The notes under the pieces were generated by a model. That model had not been told where the DNA came from. It searched no databases and worked only from the letters and a program-made list of their open reading frames with translations. A stretch of 64,000 nt of DNA from contig ML679946.1 in assembly GCA_007922225.1 (NCBI GenBank), positions 95,982,759-96,046,758 on the forward strand. The letters run 5' to 3'. Position numbers and translations under genes: made by a program. This document shows positions 33,681 through 46,304 of this stretch, piece by piece. The stretch's first letter is position 1. Every line of letters begins with the position of its first letter. Source of the stretch: Emydura subglobosa. Taxonomy: Eukaryota > Chordata > Testudines > Chelidae.

Positions 33681-35415
33681 ATTTCTGGGCCTCTTCTATT
33701 TTAAACATCTGCCCCACTCCAACCCCTGCTGCCCCCAAATAATAATCTCCAAGGTGTCGATTTTGCGAAGACTAAACATGGATTTTAAACCAGGATTACT
33801 GGAGTGTTGTTCTTTATGCACTGTGAGTAGACACTGGGACTCCGCACAGAGCATTAAGATAAATGTGTAAGTCTTTGCCACACAAGGGCCTAAAGTGGGA
33901 TTTGACTAATATGTACACTCTGTATAACCCTGACTTGCTATTTATAGCACCTCCTTAATCCCAGGGACATTACATTAATAGGATAACTTCTTACTATTTA
34001 TATTGCTGCTGGAAATTGACCAGATTCTGCAATCATTGATCTTTATATCTTTGCTTCCTGCCATGACTCCATAGGTAATGTCCTCTCAGCATCTCCGTTC
34101 TCAGCCACCTTCCTCCAATCCAGTTTTCTAGCTAACAGCTCAGCTATTTCTAATCACATGAGGCTGAAACTCCAGCCTGGCCAGTAAGCAGCCCAGATGT
34201 TTTATTTTTAATAAAACACTGGCGTCTGGCGAGTTATGAAGCAGAGAACAATGAATGCATTCTTGGGGATTTTGACGCTTTTCTCTCCCCCAGAGAAGAC
34301 AGGTTAAATGTCACACGGACTCAGTCAGTAATGCAGAGAAAGCATTCACGCAGCCAGGCACCTTCCCTTTATTTTAAAGAGCAGAATCTTACCCTCACTC
34401 CCACCCCACCCTGATCAGGATGCAAGAGAAGAGTCATAATGCAAAAATTATAGGCAATGTTCCCCGTACCAAGAAAAACCTTTAGCCCCGGTTCTCCTAT
34501 AAGTAGGGTAGTTTCACTGTCACTCACCCTGCTGCTAGGCACCATGCAGAGCTGAGTGCCTGCTGCACAGAACTTCCCTCTGGTGCTACTGGCTTGGGAT
34601 AAGGGAGAGAGGGACGTCAGAATGCTCAAGAACTCCACTTTGCCCTCGGTGTGCCCACTGCCACCAGCCAATGGGCTGGTAGGAGGGGCTCATGGGGCCC
34701 ACCCACCCCAGTCCTTCCCACCCATTCTATCGCCCTCTGTCCTTCCCATCCTCTTTCCTTCCCTCCCTTTCTCCCTCGCTCCCCCCCCCCATTTCTTTCT
34801 CACAGGTTTGAGTGCAGGTAGGGAGTCATGTCCCCCTGATGGGCAAAGGTGAGGGAACGTTGCTGGTGGCCCAGTCTTGTTGTTCCAACATTGCCTACAT
34901 GGGGCTGCAATAGGCATGTCAGAGAGACATGTTTTCGCCTGGGCTCCCTGGCCTCCAGTAAGGTAGCTGCCACCCCAGGGGTGGGGCCCGAAGAGTGGCG
35001 GAGGCTTCCACCACTGAGTCAGCAGGGTCCTAGCTGAAGCACACTGACCTGGTATCGGGGCATAACACAACCGGACGATTGTCTGGTTCCGCTGGGCTGC
35101 TTCCTACCTCTCCGCCCAACACTTCCTCAGCGTCCCAGGCAGCTCGTCCAGTTCCTTGGTGCTGCAGCGGTTGGTCTTGGGCACCAGCAACCGGGAGAAA
35201 TGTCTTTCTCCTCCAGCGGCTCCAGGCCAACTGAGCTAGAAGGCTCGCCTTTTATCCTTCCCCCTCCTATCCCACCCTTCCGCTTCCGGCAGGCAGGGGG
35301 CGGGTAAGGCTTTTTCCCTGTCTGTCTAGGAGGCAGGCCACACCCCCTCGCCACATTTGGGGTTAGGTCTCTTTCGCAAGCACCTTTAATGCAGGCTTTT
35401 CATGCCCTGTGACAC
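33681..35415. other. No gene seen; moderately GC-rich from 34550
   Basis: Unique sequence. 34700-34800 is C/T-rich. Open frames of 100-126 codons on both strands around 34370-35070 overlap each other and lack domains. Confidence 0.4.
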
Positions 35416-35418
35416 TAA

Positions 35419-35681
35419 GGCCTGCTCTACAGTTAAAAGCGAGGGCAACATCGTTATGGTGCTCAGGGTGTGAAAAATCCACACCTGAGTGCTGGTGTGG
35501 ACGCAGGGAGGTCAATAGAAGGTCTGTCGACCTAGCTACTGTTGCTCAAGGAGGAGGTGATCCTACCGCAATGGAAAAACCTTTTCTGTCGCTGTAGGCT
35601 ACATCTACATGCCAACAGTGTATCAGCATAGCTACGGTGCCATAACTATGCTGCTAGAGGCCTTGGAGCACAGACATGGCC
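35419..35681. mobile_element. Harbinger-type MITE, 263 bp
   Basis: Ends are GGCCTGCTCTACAG and the complement of GGCCATGTCTGTGC. TAA is directly repeated at 35416-35418 and 35682-35684, a TNA duplication. CACACCTGAGTGCTGG and related text inside matches the MITE at 37533. Confidence 0.8.
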
Positions 35682-35684
35682 TAA

Positions 35685-36160
35685 AGGTATATCTTCACTG
35701 CACAGGCTCTGCGCAAATCCTCCCACCATCTGCACACAAACATCTGAGCAGAGTTTGGAGGTGCTTCCAATCCAGGCTAGCTTACATGGCTAGGGTTATA
35801 GATTAGAGCCTGGGCACCACTTTAGTGCAGGCTGGAATCCATCCACTGTGGAGTGAGGACACAAGCTAAATCTCACAATTGCCGATAGTCCTTCAGTGCC
35901 CTTCCTACACTTCTCCCCGTTGCAATTCACCGGGAGAGCATCCTAGGGCGTCTCAGCGCAAAGAACAATCACATATGTTCCATACATACACAAGCGAGTG
36001 CAGAAACAATGAGGATAAAGTAACACAGGGAGGGCTTTGTGGTGGAGACCTTCACACTTGGGGCAGTCCAGTGCAGGCGCAAATAACCCTGGTTAACGGT
36101 GCAGTCATGACATACCTTATAGGGTTCTGCCTAGCAGAGGATACCCCTGCCTTCTGTGGA
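35685..36160. other. No gene seen
   Basis: Begins with GGTATATCTTCACTGCACAG, probably another eroded MITE end. Nothing else recognised. Confidence 0.35.
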
Positions 36161-36164
36161 GGAG

Positions 36165-36830
36165 CACAAAAGCCAACCGCGGCAGCTCTGTGCCATAGTT
36201 TTGAAGGGAGGAGAGCCAGTGATCTCCTAGACACAGCAGTTTTCTACACTGCTCCTTCTATGGGTAGGTCTACTTTTCAAGATAGGGTTGTGTCAGGATA
36301 TCAGAAGCACGAGATAAACTGGTGATCGGAACGCATGAGTGGGCTGGGTCAGGACCAGAGCTAGGCTGGGTCAGGACACCAGAGGGTCAGAGACAGGAGG
36401 CAAACTGGAGATTGGGAACCACAAGTCAGATGCCAGGAGATCAGACCAGGGGAGCAGGTAGCGGGAAGCACACAGCTCAGATCAGGGTGGAGCCCAGTTG
36501 TTCAACAGCTGCCTGTTCCTACTGCTGGCTTAAGTAAGATCAGTTGGCCAATCAGCTGCTCTGGGACTCTGCCAATTGGAGCTCAAGGTGGAGATGCACA
36601 GTGGGACTAGACTTTGTGGGACTCAGGTCAGCTGTTACCAGCAGGCTGCCAGGTGGAGGGTTGGAGTATGGCTGCTCCTGTGAACCCTGCAGGCCTGGAT
36701 TTGAGACCTCTGGGTGATGACTCCCCCCAGCTCAAAGTGTAGACGTACCCCTAGAGGGAGCAATGTACAAAGCAGGTGTGCACTGGCTCTCCTCCCTCCA
36801 AAACTATGGCTAGGGCCAAAGCAGTTAGAA
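36165..36830. repeat. Large inverted repeat around a degenerate interior
   Basis: A 30-bp block at 36192-36221 (starting GCCATAGTTTTGAAGGGAGG) is found inverted at 36781-36810 with one mismatch. The complementarity continues inward with imperfect copies of CTACACTGCTCC and GGGTAGGTCTAC (right side GTAGACGTACCCC). The interior 36290-36730 has degenerate GTCAGGACCAGAGC-like repeats. Probably a palindromic MITE with an insertion. Confidence 0.65.
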
Positions 36831-37532
36831 CCAAAGCCAGAGTCCGAATGCCAGAGCCAAGGGATGAAACAGAGTTGGACCCGGAAATCAGAGCCAAGGA
36901 TCAGACCTAGACTTCTTGGAAGCAGGGGCAAGGCTGGACCCGGGCTTGGAGGCAGAAAATCCACAGCCATGTGCACTGAGCAGCCACTGACCTTCTGCAG
37001 CTGCTGGGCTTAAGAGCAAGTCCCCGATTGCCTTAGCCAAGCAGGTGATTCTGCTGTGGCCCAGCTGCACTCATTCCTGACAGCTGGGCACATACTTGGG
37101 GCAGCTAACACATCACATAGCTTACCTTACCATGGCTACCCTCTATTTTTAGTGCACTCACTCCATCAGAGCTAGCCTGGGTATGTCTCCTCGAGCTGGG
37201 AAACATACCCCAGCTTACAGTGTAGACATACTCTAGTTCTGTGTGCCCTGAAGTTGCCCCACAGGCTGTGAAAGCTCTTACTGCCTGAGAGTTGGAGCAG
37301 CTCTTGTGTATCAGAGCGTCTGAAATCAGGCTCCCATAATGAGCCGAAAACACTCAATTAAGCACCACTGTTTTGTGGCGACTCCGACGTGCAAATGACC
37401 TTATTATAATTAACTTATTCTAGACACTGTAATGACTAGACACACCTAGTCGGAGTTCAGCGAGTGCAGATCAGAGTTTTTTGACTCTACCGTGTCTCGC
37501 TTTGCAGAGGTTATGTCTGAGCTAGAGCATTA
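36831..37532. other. No gene; degenerate CAGAGCCAAGG repeats and a small palindrome
   Basis: 36800-36960 repeats variants of CAGAGCCAAGG. 37179-37234 is a short palindrome with GGGTATGTCTCC and GTGTAGACATACTC. No coding features. Confidence 0.4.
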
Positions 37533-37666
37533 GGCCGTCTACCCTAGCACTTATGACAGCAAAACTTTTGTCGTTCAGGGGTGTGAAAAAAACACACCCC
37601 TGAGCGGCATAAGTTTTGCCGGCATAAGCGCTCGTGCAGCTGTGTTATACTGATGGGAGAGAACTC

Positions 37667-39064
37667 AGCCTTCGTAGCCTATAGGACTAGCCTGCTTGCT
37701 TGCACATATATACCTTTCCTTATAGCAGGGCTCGACAAATTTGTTTTGGAGCTAGGAGCCAGCCCAAAAATTAAGGAGGCAGACAACATGGGCTCAGCGG
37801 CGGGGCGCCCTGCCCGGAGAGCAGTGGCTGCTCTCCCCTCCTGGCCCCGCCTCTTCCCCCCACCCCTCTCCCATAACGTGGGCCCAGCGGTGGGGCGCCC
37901 TGGCTGGAGAGTGGCAGTCGCAGCGCTCCCCCCTCCCTGCACTGCCACAGGGGCACAGTGGCACCCTGGCTGGAGCGCTCCCCCCGGAGAAATACTAGGC
38001 GCCAGACTTAAATTTCTAGGCACCATGGCAACCTGGCGCCCGGGGTTTGTCGAGCCCTGCTGTATAGATTTAAGTATTGTTGTTTTATTATCCTAGAGTC
38101 ATAGATTCGTATTAACGTATTATAGCTGCAATGCAAGGTACCTTACAGGCCACATCCTGTGTGAGAGCTAAGGCAGGTAGCGTACATGTGTTCGGGACCT
38201 TTGGCCCAGATAAGTAATGCTGGGTTAAAGGATAAGACATATCTGGTTATAACCTTTACCCTAGATTAGTCAGGAGGCATCAAGACATGGGGGCTGCCTC
38301 GGTTTATGCCCCAAGTAAACTTCACAGGGACACCACAAAACCCACAGAAAGGGCCAGAAACAACAAAGGTGAGATGAGCAAACCATCTGGAAAGGGTATG
38401 GATCTGCCATTAATACGCATGAACCTGCCAGCCTATAGAATAAGTGTGCCCTGATAATTTGGGGGTGAAGAAGCCAAGTTTGGACTTCGAAGGAGAACCT
38501 ATGTTGTTCAGGGTATAAAAAGAGGCAAACCATGTTACTGGGGTGTGATCACCAGCTACTGCTACTTTAAGCTTCTTTTAGTTAATGTTTGTTAGAATCC
38601 TTTGTTCTTAGTTTATACTGAGTATGATTTGTAGTCTTAGTCTTTGCCTTATAGCTCTCGAGCATTGCCCAGCTCTCCACCGCTCCACTCACGAGTTGAG
38701 GAACTGGACATCTCTCTTTAGCAGGTCATCAGGGAAGGGTGTGAGTATATTAGTCCAAAGCATACCGTATAAATATATATATCGCGTGTCTTTAGAATAT
38801 GATTGTAATCCGGCCCATTATCCATTTCATTATTCATTTTCTTTTAATCAGTCATTTGTCTGTCATTTAATGTTATCTTAATAAAAGCTTATAAAATTAT
38901 ACAGATTCAGTTATCAGTGTGAGCATTCCTGTCATGCACCCCGGGGGTCCCTGTAAAAACTCTTCTGGAGCCTGATTCCGGGACTAGAACCTCATTATCT
39001 TCTGATCAGATCAATTGGTGATCTTATAACCCCATTCAAACGACTAAACACCGAGAAATCAGGC
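37667..39064 (+). mobile_element. LTR-like insertion inside the MITE
   Basis: The insert is bounded by AACTC at 37662-37666 and 39065-39069, a 5-bp direct repeat typical of LTR elements. It has a TATA box TATAAAA (38514-38520) and AATAAA (38880-38885) in the same orientation, as in an LTR. The ends do not read TG and CA, so the exact limits or the class remain uncertain. It contains a hAT at 37736-38059. Confidence 0.5.
37736..38059. mobile_element. Non-autonomous hAT transposon, 324 bp
   Basis: Inverted ends CAGGGCTCGACAAA are perfect over 14 bp. The flanking octamers CCTTATAG and CTGTATAG agree at 6 of 8 positions, consistent with an aged hAT duplication. The GC-rich interior repeats CCCAGCGGTGGGGCGCCCTG in two versions and produces spurious open frames. 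Confidence 0.85.
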
Positions 39065-39167
39065 AACTCCTCTCCCGCCGACATAGCACTGTCCACACGA
39101 ACACTGTTGTTTTTCACACCTGAGTGACAAAAGTTTTGCTGACATAAGTATTAGTGTAGACAGGGCC

Positions 39168-40173
39168 TTTGTTCAGCGTGTGTGTGTGTGTGAGCAAAGA
39201 GGGAGAGGTGATATAAATTTATTATTTCCTAGTTCTGCAGCACATGAGGGTGGTGAAGCTAAATCCTTCTAAGGTAGGTTTAAAGCACAGGGGTCCTCAC
39301 AGAGGTATTCACTGGTTTAACTGAATCATTTTTAAAATACACCTTTAGTTAAAAAAGCATAACTTGTAATGTAGACAAGCCCACAGTCTACCTATAAGAA
39401 TTTCACTGGCCTTCTAAATGTGATGCAAAGCAAAAGTAAGCACTGTACAAAAGAAGTCCTGAAGGATGAATGCAAGTGTTGGGGACATAGAATAATACAA
39501 TAAAAACTGAAATATTTTCCAATATTTTGATACTAATCTTTATTTAGCAAAGATAATCCCATATTAAACAAAACATATGAAACTCTCATTCTTCATTCCT
39601 CCCCCTCTTTGACAGTTTATTATTTGGACTAAAGGATTATTATAATCATTTGTTTGTGACATCACACAAACATCCCCGTGACAATTGAAATAATATTTCA
39701 TGGAGGATTAAGGGAATTTGCAGAAAGAGTGAGTGTTTCATGTGTGAACAATCAAATGTTCACTTCAGGCATTTCTATTCTTTGATCTTAATTTATTTGT
39801 GTCAGTATCTTTGATTTGTTTTACAAATTTAACATAGACCGGTGGGAAGCCATTGAAAATCTAAAATTATAATGTGACCAGATGGAAATATTAACTTTGG
39901 AAAGTCTGAGCACTGAAACGAACTGTTCTGGGTATTTTCCTCTTAAAGCGCTTACATAAATCATATTAATCTTTATGAGGATTATTTTTTAGATATACAG
40001 ACTTTCAGAAGCATCTTCATCTCAAAAGGTAGCACATAAAGTAGAAGAGAATTGACGGTAAGTTGGGGACTCCAGAGTTCAAATTCCAGTTCTAACACTG
40101 GCTTGGTGGGTGGTGTTGGACAACTCAGTTGTGGCCAAATTTTCAGAAATAGCCTCTATTTTTGGGTGACTAG
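39168..40173. other. No gene seen; TG repeat at 39179-39192
   Basis: AT-rich unique DNA. 39480-39960 has no repeat text that I recognise and could be old conserved non-coding sequence. Confidence 0.4.
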
Positions 40174-40181
40174 TTTTAGAC

Positions 40182-40471
40182 TAGGGATGTAAAAATTAGT
40201 TTAATTAAAAATCCTTTTAAATATTCTAAAAATAGAATATTTTAACACTTGGGGGGGACTGTGCTGGGCTCAGCTCCTCACCGCCAAGTGAGAGAGCTGC
40301 CTAGCTGTGGCTCCTTCGTCCCCCCGCTGTGGTAACTGGGCAGCTCTCACTCGCGGGGAGCTGAGCCGAGCCCAGTTGTGGCTCCACGCTCCCCAGTTTA
40401 AATGGTAATCAGCTGTTTAAAACATTGAAACATCTGATTACCATTTAAACGGTTACACTTTTACATCCCCA
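40182..40471. mobile_element. Non-autonomous hAT transposon, 290 bp
   Basis: Ends TAGGGATGTAA and the complement of TGGGGATGTAA are inverted. The flanking TTTTAGAC is exactly repeated at 40174-40181 and 40472-40479. The interior has a long imperfect palindrome around GGAGCTGAGCCCAGC. No coding sequence. Confidence 0.9.
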
Positions 40472-40918
40472 TTTTAGACAGGCTGATTTTACAGAAGTGC
40501 TGAGCACCCAGAACTCAAATAAAGCAGGCTTGTGAACTCTCTTGTAAGCCTTGCAACATTTGGAGTTTTCCTTAAAGCCCCAGCTCCTGGAGGCAAGTGA
40601 TTATGTGAGAACCTCAGCTTTCATTTAAAATAAAAAGTAAGTCTCTTGCCCGCACAGTTTCTGATAAACTCCTGAAAACACAAACTGAGTTCACCTAAAG
40701 GCTCAGAAAGCAAAAGGCAAACAACCCCCCCTCCCCAACATTTATTATAGGAATTGCTACACTGTATAAGTCAATACAGCATCTGCAAGGCCAGGAAGAA
40801 AGAAACGATGCACAATAGAGTTTCAGTCTTAACCCAAAATGAGTCTTGCCTCAGCCAGAGTTTAAATCCAAGGTCTTGTTCCTGCATTGTGCTCTTTGTG
40901 AGTAGACTGCCATGAATG

Positions 40919-40962
40919 CATAGAACCCCATTGAAGTCACCGGCTTCAATGGGGCTCCATGC
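40919..40962. repeat. Small palindrome with TTGAAGTCA core
   Basis: CATAGAACCCCATTGAAG pairs with CTTCAATGGGGCTCCATG, belonging to the family described at 31993 and 53549. Confidence 0.55.
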
Positions 40963-41284
40963 AGAGTTGGCTGTTGTCCACCTATGCAGATCACAATGCA
41001 GGATCAGGGCCCAAGAAAAGATTCCTGTCATCCAGACTGCCGGCAGCAAAGCTTAGGACTTCCCTACATTCAAAACATTAAACAAAGAATTAGTGGTCCC
41101 TGCAGCTCAAACACCTGAAAGGGTAAAAGACAAATAATTCCCTGGGTCCCTTGGGTATTGATTTGAATCACTCTTTCTGCTCAATTTCTGATACTGGTTT
41201 ATGCTCAGTTAGATTTTTCTTCTATTGGGGCTTGAATTGCATCATACTCTATGTTATGTACAACTCCAAGCACACTGCATGACC
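40963..41284. other. No gene seen
   Basis: Unique sequence without recognised features. Confidence 0.35.
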
Positions 41285-41572
41285 AGATCCAGTGGTTTGA
41301 AGTTGAAGATAGACAAATTCAGAGTAGAAACAAGGTGCAGGTATTTTTACAGTGAGGGTACTTAATCATTCGAACAACCTATCAAGGTATGTGAATTCTC
41401 TGTCTCTTGAAGTCTTTAAATCAAGATACGCTGTCTTTGCAAAAGGTATCTTCTAGCTCAGCCATGGGCTTGCTACATTAACCGCTTGGTGAAAGCCTCT
41501 GGCCTGTGCGATGCAGGAAATGAGACTAGATGATCCTAATGGCCTCTTCTGGTCTTAAAATCTATTAATAAT
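41285..41572 (+). repeat. L2/L3-type LINE 3' end
   Basis: Contains AGTAGAAACAAGGTGCAGG, then TCTCTTGAAGTCTTTAAATC, GAGACTAGATGATCCTAATG and GCCTCTTCTGGTCTTAAAAT, ending in CTATTAATA. This is the order of the 3' untranslated region of L2/L3-like LINEs. Confidence 0.65.
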
Positions 41573-44500
41573 GTTAAAGTCCCTCAGAGGGTCATCAGCA
41601 GCAGGAATCAAACCCTGGATCTCTGCATCTCAATGCATCAGCGGCTTCTGCCTGAACTAGAAGAGTTACATTAGTCAAAACCATAGAGGAGGACAGAGTG
41701 CCCCGCTGAGCAGACACAGTTTACAGTAACAACAACATTCCCTACATACCTACAATGAGATGCCTACCATCAGCTAGGTTTTCTGGGCACCAGACCCTCT
41801 CTGTTAGCTGCTTCACTTCCACAATCCCACCTGCAGTGACAGGGCTTTATGATTGCCTGAAGCAGGGTTTTAACACTCTTGCTCTCTAGGCAATGGTCAG
41901 GGTTCCTCCCCTGCAGTATGAGCAGCTATAGTCAGCTCTGAGTATCATGCCTGTGATATATTTTGAAATGGATCTGCTAAAACAATCCACCAACCCATGC
42001 TCTATCTGCCTGACTGGGACTGGACTGAAGGTCAATAAAGGGTGAAAGAGAACAACTGGCTGGTCTATCATGTGAGCACAGTGAATTCTTCAGGTGGCAC
42101 TTTAACTGACACGGCCAGTGTGAAGAGTCATGCAGGGAGATAAAGCGAGGGAGTGCCTGTTCCATCTGCTCTGGCAGAGATAAGGGCACTAGCCTGTTTT
42201 TCTTTTCAGCCTCCACAGTGAGAGGAAATGACAAGTGAGAGCACTGAGACAAGAGACATTTCTCCTTCCCCTCTGATTCTGGCTGCAGCCAGACCAGTCC
42301 CTGTGAGATGTCGTATCCAATTAACTCTTTTAGAAAAATCGCTTTAGCAATGTTTACTCCCAAGTCTTAGATGCGTATCTTTATGCTCTTGTATTTACTT
42401 TTCAGTTTCATTTGGGTTTTTCAAAATATATTTTTCCACACATATGGCAAACAGATCCTTGCAGTCCAAATGGCATTTTTAAAATCTTAGATTAAGGGAA
42501 AAACAAACAAGGAAGGCTAAAAAGGAAAGACTGCATGGGAGAGAGCACAGCATGTGTGTCCTCATTAACATGCTGCATTTATGCTGCCTTACAAAATCGG
42601 GGGCCTCACCTCAGACAGACTCCTAGACATTTAAAAGTGTAGCACACAGAAAAATGTCAGACAGTTACACACACCACAGTTTTCCTGTTGCAGGGTTTTA
42701 TCCTGAGGTTTTCTATGTAGAATTTTTTTAAACAGCCAGTGATTTTGATGCTCATGCAAGGTTCAGTTTGATGGTGCTGAAGAATGCAGTTTGAGAGCCA
42801 ACATGTCACACAGTCCTCTATCCACCTAACAGGTAGAGCATCAACACCAACCTAATCAGTAGCAACCAAATCTCCAGGAAGCCCCTGTAGGGTAGTTCAG
42901 TCTGCTTGTCCATTCAGCCTGGAGTCTTCCTGTAGTGGTCAGGCTGTATTCTATAGCACAGACAGCTCTCCACTGAGCACTTGAAGACCTCCGTTCATTT
43001 CACAGAGGCCATCGAACTGCCATCTGTAACATTACTCACTCCTGTCCTGGAGTGGATTTGCAGAGGCAAGCAAAGATAAAAGAGTCTATGGGTAAAATCT
43101 GCAAAAGGATTTAAGTGACTCCACCACCTAATGGCCAGATTTCCAAAGATATTTAGGTCCCTAAAGATTCAGTGGGATTTTCACTAGTGCCTAAAACAGG
43201 TAAGACACCTAACTCCCACTTAACTTGAAAAACCCAGTAGGTTCTGTGATTCATCCATGCCTAGGGTAATCTACTTGCAAATGCAAAGGGCAGGGCAGGG
43301 CAGGGCAGGCTGCAAAAAGGAGAACAGATTCTCCCAGCACTGGTGGCTAACACTGAAGTTAGATTCCCCGACCAGCCACAAACCATGCTCCTCATTTCCC
43401 ACACGGGTTATCAAGAAGCAACAACAAGAAATACACAGCCCACTTTATTGCATTTCAGTCTCCCAATCAGCAACTAGATCCAGTAAAGAGATAAATTATT
43501 TAAAACTTTATTCCCTTTACCAAAATGTTCTCCTGATCCCAAAGGGTCAGCCACATAACCAGATCAATATTGATTTAGATCTTACCCAGAATACCATGCT
43601 GCCAGCCAATCCTTTTGTAATTAAAACTAAAAGTTTATTATAAAATGAAAGAAACAAACAAGATGAGAGAGGTTAAATGGTCAAAGCAATCAGATACATA
43701 CAAATGACTTCAAAGTCCATATCTATCAGATTCTCAGCAGTATTGGAGTTTGAAGGCTTGTACAGTTCCTCTGGAGTACATCCAGTACCTTTGTTTCACA
43801 GATTCAGATGTAGAATAATTGATCCAGAGGTCGGAAGGAAGCAGGAAGGAAGACAAGATGGAGATGGTGCAGCTGCATTTCATAATCTGTGGTGTGCCAT
43901 GTGGTTTGTTTCAAACACAAGCACACAGCACATGGGCCGGGAAAAAGCACCGGCAGTTCCCTTGACTACACGCATGTCCCTACGTGTTCTGATGACTGAT
44001 AGGTGCAGCCCTGGCTTCTCTCCCTGGGCTCAATGTACAGGTGATGCTGACACTAATCTGCTTGGAGGGTGGGTGTAACCCAGTAGCACAGCATACATTT
44101 TTGGATACAGTTGTATTACATATGTCCATAATTTACATTACAAAGACGATACATACACATAAATAATATTATCATACTTAGCAAATTATAATTTATAACC
44201 TACCTGAGATGACATATTTTGTAAAAATCATTGCAATTTTGTCATATTGCTATTAAATAATATTATAAACGGTCACCCCAACCCAGATAGTGTCATTTTT
44301 GCATTTTTACGTACCTAAATACCTTTGACCCTAAATTCCATTTTCCAAAGTGACTTAGCCCAGTCCAGTGCCTTATCTACTAGGTAACCATTCACATATT
44401 GGTACGGTGCCTTTAAGAATTGTCTGGCAAAGTGGACAATCGGTCCAGAATAATACATTCCTATTGAGTAGGAAGGTCTGTAGATGCTCTCTAATCTCTG

Positions 44501-45330
44501 GTCAGAGCAGACTTCTTCACTCCACTTTAACAATGAAACTTAAATCAAGGTTTCTTTGTTATATGATAAAAAGTTGGGTGAACTCAGTACCGTTTTCCAT
44601 GATATTCTAAAGCATAACTTTACATGCGGCACAGTATGCTGCATAGACAAATAAACCTTTTGATTATAAGAAAGCCTTGGATATAAAGGTTTATTTTCAA
44701 AGAAAGAGATCTGCAAAACAAAATCCCCATGGCAATGTATAGGTATCAAACGGCTGAGAGATTCTGAACAAGCAGCAGATGACAGACTGCCATCACTTAG
44801 AGCTGATCTTGAAATTGACAAGAAATCATTTGTTTGATTTTTTTCTCTTTCTTTTTTCTTCTAAGCACACGATGGCCTTGAATTAACACTTTGCAATTAC
44901 AGGTGCAGCTCTTCAGCAAATAATTCTGGATCTGCATGAGAGGTCAAATTCATCCTTTGGGCAAAGGGCCCCGCCCCAAGGTTTAGGCCTCACTTAAGGT
45001 GAATTTAATCCATTCAACAAATTCAAAACTTTTCAGTTGAACGTATAGCTCCTAAGTAGGTCTCTAGCTCCTTTCCTTGCAGAAGTAGCCTGGAAAAAAT
45101 GAAGCCAGTATAAACTGATACAAGTCAATTGCTGCAGTAGAAAATTTGTCACTGATTTCTTTGTAAAGATCACAGGCTATTTGTGGGCACCCTCTGTAGC
45201 CTGATTGCCATATAGAGCTGGCACTGAAATCCTAAAGAACAGTCCTCTTGTGGTGATCCCAGATCAGCTTGCAGAAATAGAGGCAGTCCTGCTCCAGCTG
45301 TCACTAATATATTTTAAGTGCATATTTGGC
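41573..45330. other. No gene seen; minor repeats only
   Basis: A GGGCA pentamer repeats five times at about 43288-43309. 43130-43230 carries CCTAAAGATTCAGTGGG and CCTAACTCCCACTTAAC, a TTTTCAAA-family trace. 44345-44395 resembles a MIR 3' part. No coding domains. The frames at 43257-44078 lack recognisable motifs. Confidence 0.4.
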
Positions 45331-45500
45331 CTCCATCACTATAGTATCTGAGTGCCTCATTATCTTTAATGCATCTATCCTCACAGCATCCCTGTGATAT
45401 AAGGAAATGCTGGTATGCCCATTTTATTGATGAGTACCTGAGGCACAGAGAAGCTAAGTGACTTGCCCTAGGTCATACAGAAAATCTGTGGCAGCCACTG
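45331..45500 (+). repeat. MIR SINE
   Basis: CCTCACAGCATCCCTGTGAT, CCCATTTTATTGATGAGTAC, CTGAGGCACAGAGAAGCTAA and GTGACTTGCCCTAGGTCATA follow the MIR consensus order through the core. Confidence 0.85.
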
Positions 45501-46304
45501 GGCCATCCATCCTTCACTTTCAGCCAGATCCTCTGCTCAGTTGCTACCAGGCCTCAGATAAAATGCAAGGGCAACTCAGAAGTGCAATATGAGTTAGCCT
45601 GAACAAGAAACGATTAATTTAAAAAGCTATAGTGGGAGCCAAAATTCTACTCCTAGGTGCATATGACTCCGGTTGAATTCTATGGAGGATCCAAGGGTAG
45701 AAATCAGTCCTAAAATGATAAATGCACCCACCTTCAGGCTGGTAGGCAACAGAGTGTGGAGGGTGCACATAGTGTGACTTGGGGCCATCACTTCCTCTCC
45801 CACATGAAATGCAGGAGAAAGAGAGAATCCACCTGAAAATCTGCTCAGCTTTGTACAGCAGGCAAGTCTGCTGCATCCTTCCACCTGAGACAAGGGGCCA
45901 GGGCACAGTGGAGTAAGCAGGCACCAAGGCCTCCAAATCTTGAGTGAGGCCCAGATCTAGAGAAAAATTTGCTGGGGCCAATCTCATTTCTAATATAGAG
46001 ATCCAGTGCTTCTGTGCTTCCCTAAGTGACTCCCTTGGCTTAATGGCTTATGCTGCTATTGGCTGTTCCACAGCTGCCTGTAGTCAGTGATGCATCTGGT
46101 GGGATCAGACTGCTCCCAGCAGCAGTAACACCCACTTATTTTTGAGCAGAACGTGCTGTGAAAAGTAGCTGCACCTTGGCTGTGTTACCTGGTCAGGCTG
46201 TATTAGTAGAGACATCTGGCAAGGGTCATCAGCATGCTTTGAACCTGAGCCCTTCAGCGCCAGAAAGGCAGGCCTCTCTTACTCAAAGTTAAAAGGGTAT
46301 CTGT
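45501..46304. other. No gene seen
   Basis: The overlapping minus-strand frames at 45619-45987 have no domain. Unique sequence. Confidence 0.4.

Larger units (their letters stand above)
37533..39167. mobile_element. MITE split by a 1.4-kb insertion
   Basis: The left piece is 37533-37666 and the right piece 39065-39167. Outer ends GGCCGTCTACCCTAGCAC and the complement of GGCCCTGTCTACACTAAT are inverted repeats. The CAAAACTTTTGTC text extends the match over about 60 bp. The left piece also holds a perfect hairpin around GGGGTGTG and CACACCCC. Harbinger-type by its ends. Confidence 0.72.

Noticed and set aside
36714..37013. Opposing 100-113 codon frames at 36635-37013
   Set aside because: They overlap the inverted repeat and the degenerate CAGAGCCAAGG repeats, and have no domain.
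37653..38096. A 147-codon plus-strand frame and 115-codon minus-strand frame
   Set aside because: Both run through the GC-rich interior of the hAT at 37736-38059 and across its ends, so they are composition artefacts.
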